DNA of 64,000 nt, taken from positions 6,386,001-6,450,000 of the forward strand of contig AP026550.1 in NCBI GenBank assembly GCA_026075535.2. The letters run 5' to 3'. The notes below the pieces were generated by a model, which saw nothing but the letters and a program-made list of their open reading frames with translations, was not told the DNA's origin and ran no database searches. Both the position numbers and the translations under genes were made by a program. The stretch comes from Tricholoma matsutake. Taxonomy: Eukaryota > Basidiomycota > Agaricomycetes > Agaricales > Tricholomataceae. Within the stretch, counting starts at the first letter, position 1. Every line of letters begins with the position of its first letter. This document shows, piece by piece, positions 12,801 to 24,800 of this stretch.

Positions 12801-13860
12801 GAGGACTTATAAGTACCATGCACTCGGTGACTATGTTGACACCATCCAGCGCTTCGGTACAACTGACTCATATTCCACTCAATTAGTAAGCTTTTACATG
12901 ATATTTTGTGTAACATTGGTTATGGTGGCGGTGGGCATCAGAGCGAGCTCGAGCCCCGAACATCCAAACCTTGGTCACTTTGGTCTAGTGGCCGATCAAT
13001 ACCACAGCAAATATCGAGGATTGAGCGATGAGAGCGCTGTATCAGCATGATCCACAAGAGGCTGGATTGTCAACACCTTAGCCCATCCTCAGAAATAGAG
13101 CCAGAGGATGTTACACATGACCCTGGGGTACAGTACAACATAGGAAAGTCCCAGAAATGTTCTGTACACATACCGACCTTCCTACAAAAGAATGAGGGTG
13201 ATCCCACAATCAAGGTGAACAATCTTTGTATTCTTCTGCTGATTTGTACTAACCCCTCATGCAGAATTTCTTACCAAAGTTAAGAGAGCATCTACTTCCC
13301 CAAATCCAAACAGCATTGCTCCAGGAAGCTGAATCGCTTTCAGAGCCTTCCAGCTTCAGAACAGGCTCAGATACTGGACTATTTCATAGCCCGACAGAAA
13401 TGCATGCAATTTTGTGTTCTTGAAGAACGACTGCATATACCACCACAAGCTTATTCGATTCCACTTTACCACTTATGACGTTTGGTGTGGGACTGACATT
13501 GTTAACCCAGGGACATCTTGTTGTAACATCATGCTTCTTGCTGATGATGTGGAGTGTTCGAATCTGCATCATTTCTTGTATGCATGGGTCCTCAGCAGAT
13601 ATCACATAAATGCAATCTATACTGGGCCTGGCATGCATGATTTTGAAGCTCGCCACTTCGATTTTTTGTGGGTGCGATGGTTTGAGGTCGTTAATCCAGG
13701 GTCTTCAGGGTGGAGTAATTCCAAGCTAGACTCTGTCCGCTTCCCTCCTATGAACGAAAATTGTTCTTTCAGTTTTGTGGATCCAAAAGATGTCCTGCAT
13801 GGGTGTCACATCTTACCAGCCTTTGCAAAAGGAAAACGACGAGTGGATGGGATTGGCATC
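9852..13860 (+). pseudogene. Plavaka-type (CACTA-like) transposase, 5' portion
   Basis: A DDE transposase relic of the basidiomycete Plavaka family. The N-terminus (CVCGCTF ... HKHSC) is a zinc-finger-like DNA-binding motif. Then come LPKCYRDILPEPP, FGLFQQYHATHFPG, YPNQSSFLLGEWYWNGG (10770-10810), LMFASDGTQLSAF with the likely first catalytic Asp (about 11310), CPCPRCL (11830) and FGFNMFGMLAVDLMHEVEL (12125) with the second acidic cluster. KLNLRTYKYHALGDY and TDSYSTQ at 12800-12880 are followed by an intron. The C-terminal part (FLWVRWFEVV) ends at 13860, where gypsy element A is inserted with duplicated target GCATC. The protein resumes at 25667. Frame breaks outside recognisable introns suggest it was already decaying. 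Confidence 0.85.
10015..10390 (+). repeat. 194-bp tandem duplication inside the Plavaka 5' exon/intron
   Basis: The unit starting AAGTAATGCAAAGC at 10021 recurs at 10215, period 194 bp, with few mismatches. Each unit contains coding sequence (MQSTTAESP), a GTAAGACTT donor and an intron ending in GGTTAG. Both exon and intron were therefore duplicated. Confidence 0.85.
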
Positions 13861-14095
13861 TGTAAGAGATCCTATCTCTTACCATCTTACTTACTAGCGA
13901 CACCAACCACAAACACGATCGGCATATGCTCGATCGATCACACTTACATCATGGACACGGTCACATGACGAATCATGCGTATGATAGTTCTTATTGTAGA
14001 CGAGATTGTATTGTGTACTTTACTTTTCTAAACCATACTATTTTCCAGTTAGCTCGTTTGAACCACCTGAGTGTTTGAAGGACACCTTCATTCCA
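13861..14095 (+). repeat. 5' LTR of element A
   Basis: 235 bp, begins TGTAAGAGATCC and ends CACCTTCATTCCA. It matches 25432-25666 with nine transitions. I see no tRNA-type primer-binding site right after it; the next bases are a T-rich tract. Confidence 0.93.
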
Positions 14096-14505
14096 CTTTT
14101 TTTTAAACTCGAAACTAGAAACCTACGAGCGAGACCTACACAGCCAATGTGAACAAAGATAATGCCAAAAAAACTTTTTTCAGACCCACGAGAGTGCCGG
14201 AACCTAGGACCCGGAAATGACCAATAAAGTACTTTAGGCAACAGTGGAAACATTAGAAGACTAGGGCTAGACACATTGGCAGCACTTGACGAGCTTAGAG
14301 GGAAGTGCGCCAAGAAAGAAGCATGCGATGGCACCCCCCACAAAGGGCTGAAAGAGAAAACCCAAGGAACATACAAAGAACCCCAACAAAGTAAATCACC
14401 CCAACATTATTTCAGACCAGGTGAGTCATTTAATCCTATAAAATCACTGATATTTGTTGGAAAATTGCATCGTAAAACCTCCCCACCACTCGACTCTCAT
14501 ACACC

Positions 14506-14659
14506 ATGAACAACAACGTCCCAGACACCATAAATCTTAACACCGACCGTCAAACTGTCTCGAAAACCTTCGCGAGCCACATCATTGACAACGCGAAACC
14601 AGTCACGACAACTTCTTTGACAACCTCGAAACACCATTCAATCTTCCTTATCCAGCGTC
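14506..14659 (+). pseudogene. Element A gag N-terminus, cut by element B
   Basis: The first ATG of element A (14506) opens a Thr/Asn/Ser-rich frame that runs to the insertion point of B at 14659. After removing B, the frame is offset from the main gag frame that starts near 20630. Either a small indel has occurred or the real start lies elsewhere. 14096-14505 is the untranslated leader with no other recognised content. Confidence 0.5.
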
Positions 14660-15082
14660 TGTAAGGGGACTAGAGGGTGTCCCACGTGTTTCTCCTATTT
14701 TTTACGTTCATCCTATATTTTTTCTCGCCTCGTTTCCTTCTATTCTTCATTTTCTATGATTTTTCCCTTATTTTATTACTAATTTCCCTTTCTATCACAT
14801 TTGTGCATGTTGACAGTTTTATATTTAGAGACAGGGTACCCTTCCGACATCTACCCCTTGGTATTACGTCATGCGGCGGCCTTGATCAGCCTATCTCCGC
14901 CTTTTCTATTTTTAGTTATTATTTGATTTTTGCAGTTTTCACATATACTGGGCACTGGCAAAGGGATCTTTAGAGTTTTCTCTTCGGATTTCCCTTTGCT
15001 AGGTGCGCCCCCAATCCCTGTATTATGTAGCATAATTTTAACTTCGGATTTCCCTTTGCTAGAGGCTGAGGTTGCCCTTATA
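14660..15082 (+). repeat. 5' LTR of element B
   Basis: 423 bp. It contains the 21-nt word beginning CTTCGGATTTCCC and ending TTTGCTAG twice, 60 bp apart. The segment AGAGTTTTCT at 14972-14981 is complementary to the sequence just after the LTR. Confidence 0.93.
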
Positions 15083-15100
15083 GTAGAAAACTCTCCCCTA
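15083..15100 (+). promoter_or_regulatory. Candidate self-complementary primer-binding site of element B
   Basis: Directly after the LTR end, AGAAAACTCT (15085-15094) is the exact reverse complement of AGAGTTTTCT at 14972-14981 inside the same LTR. No match to a usual tRNA 3' end is seen. In Tf1/sushi-type chromoviruses the 5' end of the RNA folds onto the PBS and primes reverse transcription; this arrangement fits that model. The RNA start site is not known, so function is inferred. Copy C repeats it. Confidence 0.55.
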
Positions 15101-15248
15101 CGGCCCGAAAATCGCAAATGCACTGCCCAAGATAGGCAGGTACGGACTGGACGACACTTCCCAAAGCTCCACAGAGTCCCTACACACTGTTCCAGATAGT
15201 CTCGCCTTTATTACGCCACCATTTTCGCCAAACGCGCCCCCTAGCGCT

Positions 15249-16364
15249 ATGGACGCATCAGAGCACCTCAATGCACTTGAAAGCAAGGTTACCAGAATAT
15301 GTGCGCAAATTGATTTGCTTAAATCTACGATCAAAAACTTCATCAGAACACTTCAGACCAGCTCCACAACTAATATTTCCCCCATTACGACTCCAAGTGC
15401 GCCCAACAACAACGCATCGCCAAACGCGCCCAAGGAGCACGCCCAGATCAAACCATCCCCCCCCGCCAAATTTAATGGTGCACGTGCGCAGGGACGTGCA
15501 TTCCTTCACTCCTGTGAGTTGTATATCAGTCTCCAGTCACATCAATTCATCGATGAAGCTGCAAAAACTTATTGGGCCTTCACATACATGAAATCTGAGT
15601 GTGCCTATCTCTACGTGGACCGTATTCTGCAACAAACCAAAGAACTTGGTTCCCTACCTTTCTCCACTTGGGGTGACTTTTGAGCAGAGTTCGTATGCCA
15701 CTTTTGTCCCCTCAATGAGCACCACTGAGCAGTGACACGACTTGAGTCATCCTCATACCACCAGGCACGTCGATCCATGGATGATTATATCGATGAGTTT
15801 AAGGACTTGGTGGACATGGCAGGATATGGGGGTGGGCTACCAGTGGTGGTGAAGTTCCAACGAGGCCTCAACCGGGAGATTCAGGACCAGATTGCCCAGA
15901 TGTTGGAAGGATGTCTGGCGGATAATGATATCTATGCTTGGTATGAAGCTGCTTCCCTCTGTGATGAGAACCAACTCACAAATGCGGTGTTCAATGCTGC
16001 ATTCTGGGCTCCAACTACCACTCCTACATCCCACATCTTCAATCGAACCCTTCCCCAACACAACCCTATTCCCATCTGTCAAACTCCTGCACTGGCCATC
16101 AATGTTCCGGTACCAATGGATGTCGATGCAGCCCGTAGCCGTGCATGCAGGTTAAACCTCTGCTACCGCTGTGGGGAAACTGGACATATGGCTGGAGCGT
16201 GCCCCCATCATCAGGATATCTGCATGCTCACCCCCGAGGGGCGAGATGAACTCCTCCAGGACCTGTTGGTGCTTGTAGATGTCGAGGAAGTGAAGGGTCA
16301 GGTCGCAGAGGAGGTCAAATTAGAGGGTGTAGAGGAGCAGGATTTTTCTATTTGCAGCGAGTGA
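15249..16364 (+). pseudogene. gag: Element B gag (capsid/nucleocapsid polyprotein)
   Basis: Starts at ATG 15249 (MDASEHLNALESKV), a coiled-coil-like N-terminus, then a Pro/Asn linker and a retrotransposon Gag core (PPAKFNGARAQGRAFLHSCE; DYIDEFKDLVDMAGY). One CCHC zinc knuckle, CYRCGETGHMAGAC, lies near 16160. The frame is continuous to 16364 apart from TGA at 15681-15683 and 15726-15728. At the second site copy C has CGA; at the first C also has TGA. The last 13 bases overlap pol, which is in the -1 frame. Gag packages element RNA in virus-like particles. Confidence 0.9.
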
Positions 16365-19300
16365 ATCATATGCCCTTGTTGCCTGTCCATAACCCCTTTG
16401 AAGTTTTGTCAGTTGAATCCCCGGAGAATGAATCTGATTTCATGACTATTCCCCTCTCTGAACCTTCGAAGTCGGGTGAAGATGTACCTGCCCCTCCTCT
16501 CTCTACCTCTACCTCATGCCCCAAAATTAAATCATGGGAGCGCAAACTACCATGCAAATATATTGTTGCATCCACTCCCTCTGCACACTCCTTGAACCTG
16601 GCAATTGAACTACAGACTACCGACACTGGACAGATACTTGGTGTCTCTGCACTCCTAGACTCTGGTGCTACTGGTCTCTTCATTGATGCTGACCTTGCAC
16701 AACAACATCACCTGAATACTTGCTCGCTCTCGCATCTGATACCTGTTTATAATGTGGATGGATCCCCAAATGAAGCTGGTGCCATCTGAGAGGTTGTGGA
16801 CCTGGTCCTCCATTACAAAGATCATAGTGAGCATACACTTTTTGCTGTCACTCAGTTAGGGAAGCAGAAGGTGATTTTGGGCTATCCGTGTCTTCGAGAC
16901 CATAACCCAGATGTTAACTGGCATACTGGGGAGGTCACCATGAGCTGATGTCCATCCAGCTGTCGCACCTGTTTCACAGAAGCCAGACAAGAGTGCTGCG
17001 GACAAAGGGCCTTGGTATGACGCACTCAGAAGTGTCATGCTGGACCCCTACCTCTGCCTGATGTGGAGTTGGAGGGGGTTCCTGATCTGATACCAGACTC
17101 AGATGATGATGAGGAGGAAGCAGAGGAAGTTGAGGAAGGGGATCGGATTTTCTACACTGCAATTTGTCCATCGCATGAGGTGTGTGCTACATCGAACATA
17201 TCCCAGCGCCTTGCCGAGGCCTTCCACAAAAACAATACTGCTAAATCCTCTACTGACTCCTTACTCCCCCATCTTTATGAGTTTGAGGATGTGTTCTCCA
17301 AGGAATCATTCAATTCTCTCCCTGCATGCAAGCTGTGGGATCATGCCATCGAACTCATCCCCAGTGCAACCCCTTCCTCCTGCAAGGTCTATCCTCTTTC
17401 TCCTGAGGAACAGCGACAGCTCGACCAATTCATCGACAAACACCTAACCTCTGGACATATTCAACCATCCAAATCACCCATGGCCTCTCCCTTTTTCTTT
17501 GTCAAGAAGAAGGATGGCTCACTTTGTCCAGTTCAAGACTATAGAAGGCTCAACAACATCATGGTCAAAAATCACTACCCGCTACCTCTCATCTCCAAAC
17601 TTGTGAACCAACTCCATGGAGTGCAATACTTCACCAAACTCGATGTCCGTTGGGGTTACAATAATGTGAGGATAAAGGAGGGAGATGAGTGGAAGGCAGC
17701 CTTTCATACTTTTTGAACCGCTCGTCATGTTCTTTGGCCTTACTAATAGTCCTGCCACCTTCCAGACTATGATGAATGACATCTTCCATGACCTCATCCT
17801 CAAGGGCGTCGTCTGTATCTACCTCGATGATATCCTCATCTTCACTCGCACAGTGGAAGAGCATCGTCGCATTATGCACCTCGTCTTGGACTGACTTTGA
17901 CAGTACAAACTCTACCTTTGCCAGGACAAGTGCAAGTTTGAGAAGACCAAGATCGAGTACCTTGGCCTGATTATCTCGGAGGGCCAGGTAGAGATGGATC
18001 CGGTCAAGGTGAATGGGGTCATGGCATGGCCGACACCCATGAACAAGAAAGAGGTGCAGTCCTTTTTAGGCTTCATCAATTTCTACCGGCGTTTTATCAA
18101 GGATTTCTCACATCACGCACGACCACTGTTTGACTTGACTGGCAAGGAGGCATGGTGGTGGGACAATGCACAGCAGGAGGCATTCGAAAAGCTTAAAGAG
18201 ATGGTCACTTCCGCTCCCATCCTTACCTTTGCTGATGATTTGTGCCCTTTTCGTGTAGAAGCCAACAGTTCTGACTTTGCGACGGGCGCTGTGTTGTCTC
18301 AGCAGTCTCCAGAGGACCAGAAGTGGCATCCTGTTGTGTTCTACTCCAAAAGCCTTAGTGCTGTGGAATGAAACTATGAGATCCATGACAAGGAGATGTT
18401 GGCGATAATGCGTGTGCTTGAGGAGTGGCGACACTTCCTCGAGGGTGCCCTACACAAGGTGGAAATTTGGACAGATCACAAGAATCTTGAGTACTTTATG
18501 ACAGCCAAGAAATTGAACCGTCGTCAAGCTCGTTGGTCCCTGTATCTATCCAGGTTCGACTTCTCCTTGCACCACCGTCCAGGTCGCAGCATGGGGAAGA
18601 CTGATGCCCTCTCCCAATGTGCAGATCACAGGGATGGTGGTGACGACAATCAAGACATTGTGTTGTTGCAGCCAAACCTGTTTACGATCCAGGCATTGGA
18701 AGGTATCGCACCCCAGGGCAAGGAGTGGGACATCCTACGTGACATCTGTCGTGCAAACCGTAGTGGTTTATATGAGGATGTTGTGGCCCAAGCTGTTAAG
18801 GAACTGAGGAAGGGATCTACCCTCTCCTTACATGCGGCAGAGTGGGGTGAAAAGGAGGACTTGTTGTATTTCCGGGATCGCATCTATGTACCCAACGACC
18901 CAGACCTTCGTTGATGTATCATATCCCAACACCACGACTCATGGATTGCTGGTCACCCTGGACGCTGGAAGACCTTGGAGCTCACTTCATGGAATTATCG
19001 GTGGCCGCAGATGTCATGGCTCATTGGTCAGTATTGTCATACTTGTGACCTTTGCTTATGCACCAAGATTCCTCGTCGCAAACCCATTGGTGAGCTACAC
19101 CCTCTCCCTGTCCCAGAAAGTCATTGGGATGTTGTCAGTGTTGACTTTGTGGTGGAGTTGCCAGAGTCGAATGGGTTCGATGCGGTGATGTGCACAGTTG
19201 ATTCCGCAGGGAAATGCACTCACTTCATTCCCACTCACACCACTGTCAGTGCCCTGGGTGCCGCCCACCTCTATCTTCACCATGTCTGGAAATTACATGG

Positions 19301-20198
19301 ACTCCCTGGCGCCTTCCTTTCCGACCATGGCCCTCAGTTCGTAGCAGAGTTCACTCGTGAGCTGTACCGACTTCTGGGTATCAAACTCCTTGCTTTGACC
19401 GCTTATCACCCACAAACTGATGGCCAGACCGAACGAGTCAACCAGGAGTTGGAGCAGTACATCCGTGTCTTCGTCAATGAATGCCAGGACGATTGGGATG
19501 ATCTCCTTCCCCTGGCTGAGTCCAGATACAACAATCATGTCCATGCTTCCACTCAACAAACCCCCTTCTTCTTGGACACTGGACGGCATCCATGCATGGG
19601 ATTTGAACCTCACCAAGCCCCCTCACATATTGAGACAGTGAATGAGTTCATGGAACGCATGAGGGACAGTTTGGAGGAAGCGAAGGTGGCCTTGGTGAAG
19701 GCAAAGGACAACATGGCATGTTTCTACAATCAACGCCACTCTCCAATGCCACAGTACAAGGTTGGTGATTGAGTTTATCTTGACTCCAGTGACATCTCCA
19801 CTACCCGTCCATCCAAAAAACTCTCCCATCGCTTCCTGGGACCTTTCCCCATCCTCAAGTGTGTTGGAATGCATGCCTATCGTCTACGCCTCCCAGCCTC
19901 CATGTCTAGACTTCACCCAGTCTTCCACATCGTGAAACTCCTTCCAGCTCCCTCAGATCCTTTTCCAGGATGCTGTTCACCACCACCACTGCCACCTACA
20001 GTCATGGAGGGAGAACCCCAGTATGAAGTCGAGTCAATCTTGGACAGCCAGTTACATCGAGGGAAGCTCCAGTATTTGGTACACTGGAAGGGTTATGGGT
20101 ATGAGGAGAACTCATGGGTCGAGGAGTACGATGTGAACGCCCCTCGGTTGGTCAAGCCAATGGCACACTGCTGCACCATGTCGCATTCAAGTCAGTGA
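16352..20198 (+). pseudogene. pol: Element B pol: PR-RT-RNaseH-IN-chromodomain
   Basis: Protease site LLDSGATGLFI (about 16660). RT follows with [12 protein letters not shown], then the active site YLDD at 17820-17831, intact here. RNaseH: FRVEANSSDFATGAVL and [10 protein letters not shown]. Integrase zinc region about 18930-19060 (HPGRW ... CDLCLC), core DFVVELPESN and HPQTDGQTERVNQELEQY. The chromodomain QYLVHWKGYGYEENSWVEE is near 20070-20130. Breaks: TGAs at 16787, around 16944, 17892, 17898, 18369, 18912 and 19770, and an 11-bp deletion near 17706 relative to copy C that shifts frame. Chromodomains steer integration towards modified histones. The chromodomain end also differs from C after LVK. 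Confidence 0.93.
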
Positions 20199-20255
20199 CT
20201 TTGGTCATATGCGATTTCGAATGCATTGGGGCGATGCATCTTAGAGGGGGGGTGA

Positions 20256-20618
20256 TGGAAGGGGACTAGAGGGTGTCCCACGTGTTTCTCCTATTTTTTA
20301 CGTTCATCCTATATTTTTTCTCGCCTCGTTTCCTTCTATTCTTCATTTTCTATGATTTTTCCCTTATTTTATTACTAATTTCCCTTTCTATCACATTTGT
20401 GCATGTTGACAGTTTTATATTTAGAGACGGAGTACCCTTCCGACATCTACCCCTTGGTATTATGTCATGCGGTGGCCTTGATCAGCCTATCTCCACCTTT
20501 TCTATTTTTAGTTATTATTTGATCTTTGCAGTTTTCACATATACTGGGCACTGGCAAAGGGATCTTTAGAGTTTTCTCTTCGGATTTCCCTTTGCTAGAG
20601 GCTGAGGTTGACCTTATA
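20256..20618 (+). repeat. 3' LTR of element B (60-bp internal deletion)
   Basis: 363 bp, matching the 5' LTR except for a 60-bp loss between two copies of the direct repeat TTCGGATTTCCCTTTGCTAG, plus eight substitutions. The purine tract AGAGGGGGGGTGA just upstream (20243-20255) is the polypurine tract. Confidence 0.92.
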
Positions 20619-20623
20619 GCGTC

Positions 20624-21859
20624 TCAACATTGACACTGTCTCCTACACCCAACCTGCCACCCCTGACGACCACACCGACACCCATTGTTCATCATAATGC
20701 ACATACAGCGACCGTGAGTGAAGACTCAGACGATGAGGTTTACACACCATCACAAACAATGGCTCCCCTCATCGAACCACTATATGCATCTGCCGAAGTC
20801 AGACAAGGGTCAGCAAATGCGGCCCCATTGTTAACAGCAGGATCGCTGAGCATTCAGGTACTACGAGGATTCGAAACTGCCTGTTGCCATTACTTCGCTA
20901 ACAAAAGTATCGCGGCCAATGATCAAGTCAGCAAAATCATTTACAACTTCGAATCTGTGTCCATCCAATCCTGGGTAAATGCAGATGAAGACCGACTGAT
21001 CGCCTTGAAATTCAAGGAATTAATGGCAGAATTCAAAGGAAAGTTCCTCACTCATTTGTGGGAGGATGAACTTGTTCAGGATCAGATTGCAATGCAAGGG
21101 AACACAGCATTCCTCACATGGATCAACAAAGTACGCAACGCCAACGATGAACTCACAGCTCAGGGATCGGTATACTACATAATGCCTGGTAATTTTTGTC
21201 GCCACCTCGTTCTGTGTTTTAACCCGGCTTTGAAGAGAATGTACAATGGAAACAATGGGATCCCAGCAGGGGCAACGACAGGAATTCTAGATGCAATCAC
21301 GGACCTCGAGGAATGGATGGAGTGAGTACAACACTTAGAGGAGGACTTGAACTTACAATGCAACCAATGGGTCATCGATGCAGCAAAGAGATCGCGAAAT
21401 GTAACAACCACTGCAACACCCGTCACCATGATGGGGTCCATCGCCACTAAGAATGCATCCTTGACTGCCAACCCAGCACCTCTTCCACAACTCACTGACA
21501 AAGAGAAAAATCTGCTGATGATTCATAAGGGATGTTACAAATGCAGGGTATTTTATGCAGGCCACATGTCCCGCGAATGCCCAGTCAGCAGGGCGACCTT
21601 GAAAGCATGCAAAGCAGTGACAACCGAGAATGCAGCAAAAGCAAAGACTGTGTATGAGCGCAGCGCTAGCTCCTCCAATACGAATGTGCAACAAGTCACC
21701 CACATGGTGGCAGTATTTGGGGAGAGTGACGACAAGGATTATTTCCAGGATGTTTTGTCTGATAACGAAGGAAATGAGTGCGTATCCTCCATTTTGGGTC
21801 TGCTGCGTCATCTCAAATGGACCTGCTGCATTGACGCACTGCGCGCCAACTCCCATTGA
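20624..21859 (+). pseudogene. gag: Element A gag, main portion
   Basis: One frame from about 20630 to 21859, interrupted by TGA at 21323-21325. Capsid-like helices (SIQVLRGFETACCHYFANK; DRLIALKFKELMAEFKGKFL) are followed by a nucleocapsid knuckle CYKCRVFYAGHMSREC (about 21535-21580) with six rather than four residues between the second Cys and the His. I recall this longer spacing from other fungal gypsy Gag proteins. Pol begins in another frame within its tail. Confidence 0.85.
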
Positions 21860-24800
21860 TGCCCTTATTGACCATGGTTGTCCCCCAGTGTTGATTTCGA
21901 CTGAACTGGTGGAAATTCTGGGATTGGTACCAAGGAAATGTTTCAAAGCAATGAGTGTATTGGGCGCGTTTACAAAAGAGCAAAGAAGACTGGACTCTAG
22001 GTTATTATTATCACACTACTGTAAACTACACATCCAATCACCAGACGCCATATGGAAATCACACATCGTGAACGCAATGATTTGTCCTCAACTTCACACC
22101 GACCTCATACTCAGACTGGATTTCTTGGTGAGGAATCATATCGTTGTGGACGCAAAAGAACGAACGGCAATTGCTAAGGAATCAAACTATGACTTACTAG
22201 ACCCCCCAGACCCTGTCACGTGGAGGAAGCGAACACCAGAAAATCTGTGGAAGCAACGGAAACAGCAGGCTAAAGAAATAAAATTAAGACGAATGCAAGC
22301 ACAACAGAAACAACAGGCGGTGCATACCGAACTAGAAGGCTTGTTTGAAGAAAACCCTGAGAGATTTGATTTCTCCAAGGAAAAGTCCTGCAGACCTGAC
22401 ATCATAGGATTGATATGATCACATATTGAAGAACTAGCAACACTGGCTGAGCTGCAGCACCTGGACACAGAGTACAAACAGAAATACCAAAACCTTTTCC
22501 CAATGGATATACCGCACGTAAAAGATCTACCACACAGAGTTTATCATAACATTGAATTGCTACCCGGTGCACCAGTTTCAGTGGTGCGAGCGTACAGGTG
22601 TCCACGGAAATACTGGCCAGGATGGAAAACCCTAATCAAACAGCACTTAGCAGCAGGGAGGATTCGACCGTCATCGTCTCCCTACGCATCACCTTCCTTC
22701 ATTATCCCAAAGGCAGACCCCACAGTCCTACCATGTTGGGTCAACGGCTACCGACACTTGAATTGTTTGATGATACCTGATAATTACCCACTTCCTTGAA
22801 TAGACAACATCCTAGCAGACTGCACAAAAAGGGAAAATTTGGGGAAAAATAGACATGACTAACTCATTCTTCCAAACATTGGTAAACCCCGAGCATGTGA
22901 AGTACACTGCAACATTGACACCATTCGGGTTGTGGGACTGGGTAGTCATGCCAATGGGCCTGAGGAATTCCCCGGCAACGCATCAGCGATGGGTGACACT
23001 GGCGTTAAGGGAACTGATAGGCAAAATCTGCCATGTGTACCTTGACGATATTATCATCTGGTCGACGTCGGTATCAGAACACAGGAAAAATGTGGCTAGA
23101 GTATTGGAAGCACTGGGCAAAGCACACCTTTACTGCTCAATGAAAAAGTCCTCACTGTTTGCAACAGAAATGGACTTCCTGGGTCACTATATTTCCGCAA
23201 AAGGAATTGAAGCAGACTCTGCAAAAGTGATGCACATATTGAATTGGCTGGCACCAACATCTGCAAAACATGTCCGTCAATTTTTGGGCCTGGTGCGGTA
23301 CATAGCACAATTCCTGCCATCACTGGCGGAACATACCATAGTGCTTACGCCGCTGACAAGAAAAGAATGCAACCGAAACTTCCCAGAATGGACCAACCTA
23401 CACCAATATGTGTTCGAGGCAATAAAACAATTGGTTGTAAGCAGAGACTGCCTCACGACAGTGGATCATGAAAACCCTGGTGAAAACAAGATCTTTGTAA
23501 CCTGTGATGCGAGCAAATGGTGTACAGGAGCGGTCTTGGCGTTTGGATGAACTTGGGAGACTTCATGACCGGTAGTGTTCAAAAGCTGGCAACTGAATAA
23601 TGCAGAAAGAAATTATCCTGTACACGAACAAGAAATGCTGTCAATCATGAGAGCTATGCGAAAATGGAGAGTGGACTTACTCGGATCGCACGTCAACATT
23701 TACACAGATCATAAAACATTACAAAACTTTGATTACCAATGGGACTTATCACAATGACAAGCATGATGGATGGAGTACCTTTTGCAATATAAATACACAA
23801 TCAACTACATCCAAGGAGATAGAAACATGGTCGCGGACATGCTTCCCAGACTACTGGACACAGTGGACGAGAAGAAACCGAACATAGTGGTGGCTGCTAT
23901 GTTCACAATTGAGAGCGACCCGAAATTGATTCGAAGAATTAAAAAGGGATCACGGGTTGACAGTTGGTGCAAAGGCATTTTGGCAGACTGGAAAAGGGTA
24001 CTGGACAAGAAACTGGAGATCACTGTACAAAATGGTTTACTGTTCATGGGGACGCGATTGATCATTCCAAAATACAAGCACTTACGAGAACAATTTTTCC
24101 AACTGGCACATGACAATCTTGGACATTTCGGAGCGAGCAAATCCTATGCAAGCTTGCGGGACAAATACTACTGGCCAAACATGAGGAAAAACTTGATGGA
24201 AGGATACGTACCTTCATGCCCAGAGTGCCAAAGAAACAAATCGTGGACATCATGACCAGCGGGACCATTACACCCCCTAGCAGTACCCGATAAGCACTTT
24301 CAGTCAGTGGCATTGGATTTTGTGGGACCATTGCCGACAGATGACAGCTATGACATGATCGTCACCATGACAGACCGCATGGGAGCAGACCTACAAATGG
24401 AGCCTTGCATGAGTATGATAACAGCAGAGGAGTTCGCTGTAATATTTTTCAACAAATGGTTCTGCAAAAATGGATGCCCAGAGGAAATTGTCAGTGACAG
24501 AGACAAAATCTTTGTGTCAAAATTCTGGCACATGCTAATGAAAATCATGGGGATAAAACACAAGATGTCAACGGCTTACCATCCACAGACATACGGATCA
24601 TCGGAACATATGAACAAAACCATGATTCAGGTGCTGCGCTTCCATGTCGAACGTAATCAATCAGGTTGGGCGAAGGCACTGCCAAAAGTATGATTTGATA
24701 TTATGAACACGCTAAATGCGTCAACGGGTTTCTCTCCATTTGTTCTGAAAATGGGAAGGTTGCCACGGTTGATACCACCTATAATAAGAAGAGATGACAG

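Larger units (their letters stand above)
14660..20618 (+). mobile_element. Ty3/gypsy chromodomain LTR retrotransposon B, nested in A
   Basis: Flanked by the duplicated target GCGTC (14655-14659 and 20619-20623). The LTRs begin TGTAAGGGG (right copy TGGAAGGGG) and end CCCTTATA (right copy ACCTTATA). The left LTR is 423 bp and the right 363 bp because of one 60-bp deletion; otherwise 8 mismatches over 363 bp. Gag, PR, RT, RNaseH, IN and chromodomain are all present. Copies C, D and the solo LTR belong to the same family. Confidence 0.95.

Noticed and set aside
20630..21325. Gag start of element A at 20630
   Set aside because: The codon there is TTG; the likely ATG is at 14506, separated by element B and a small frame offset.
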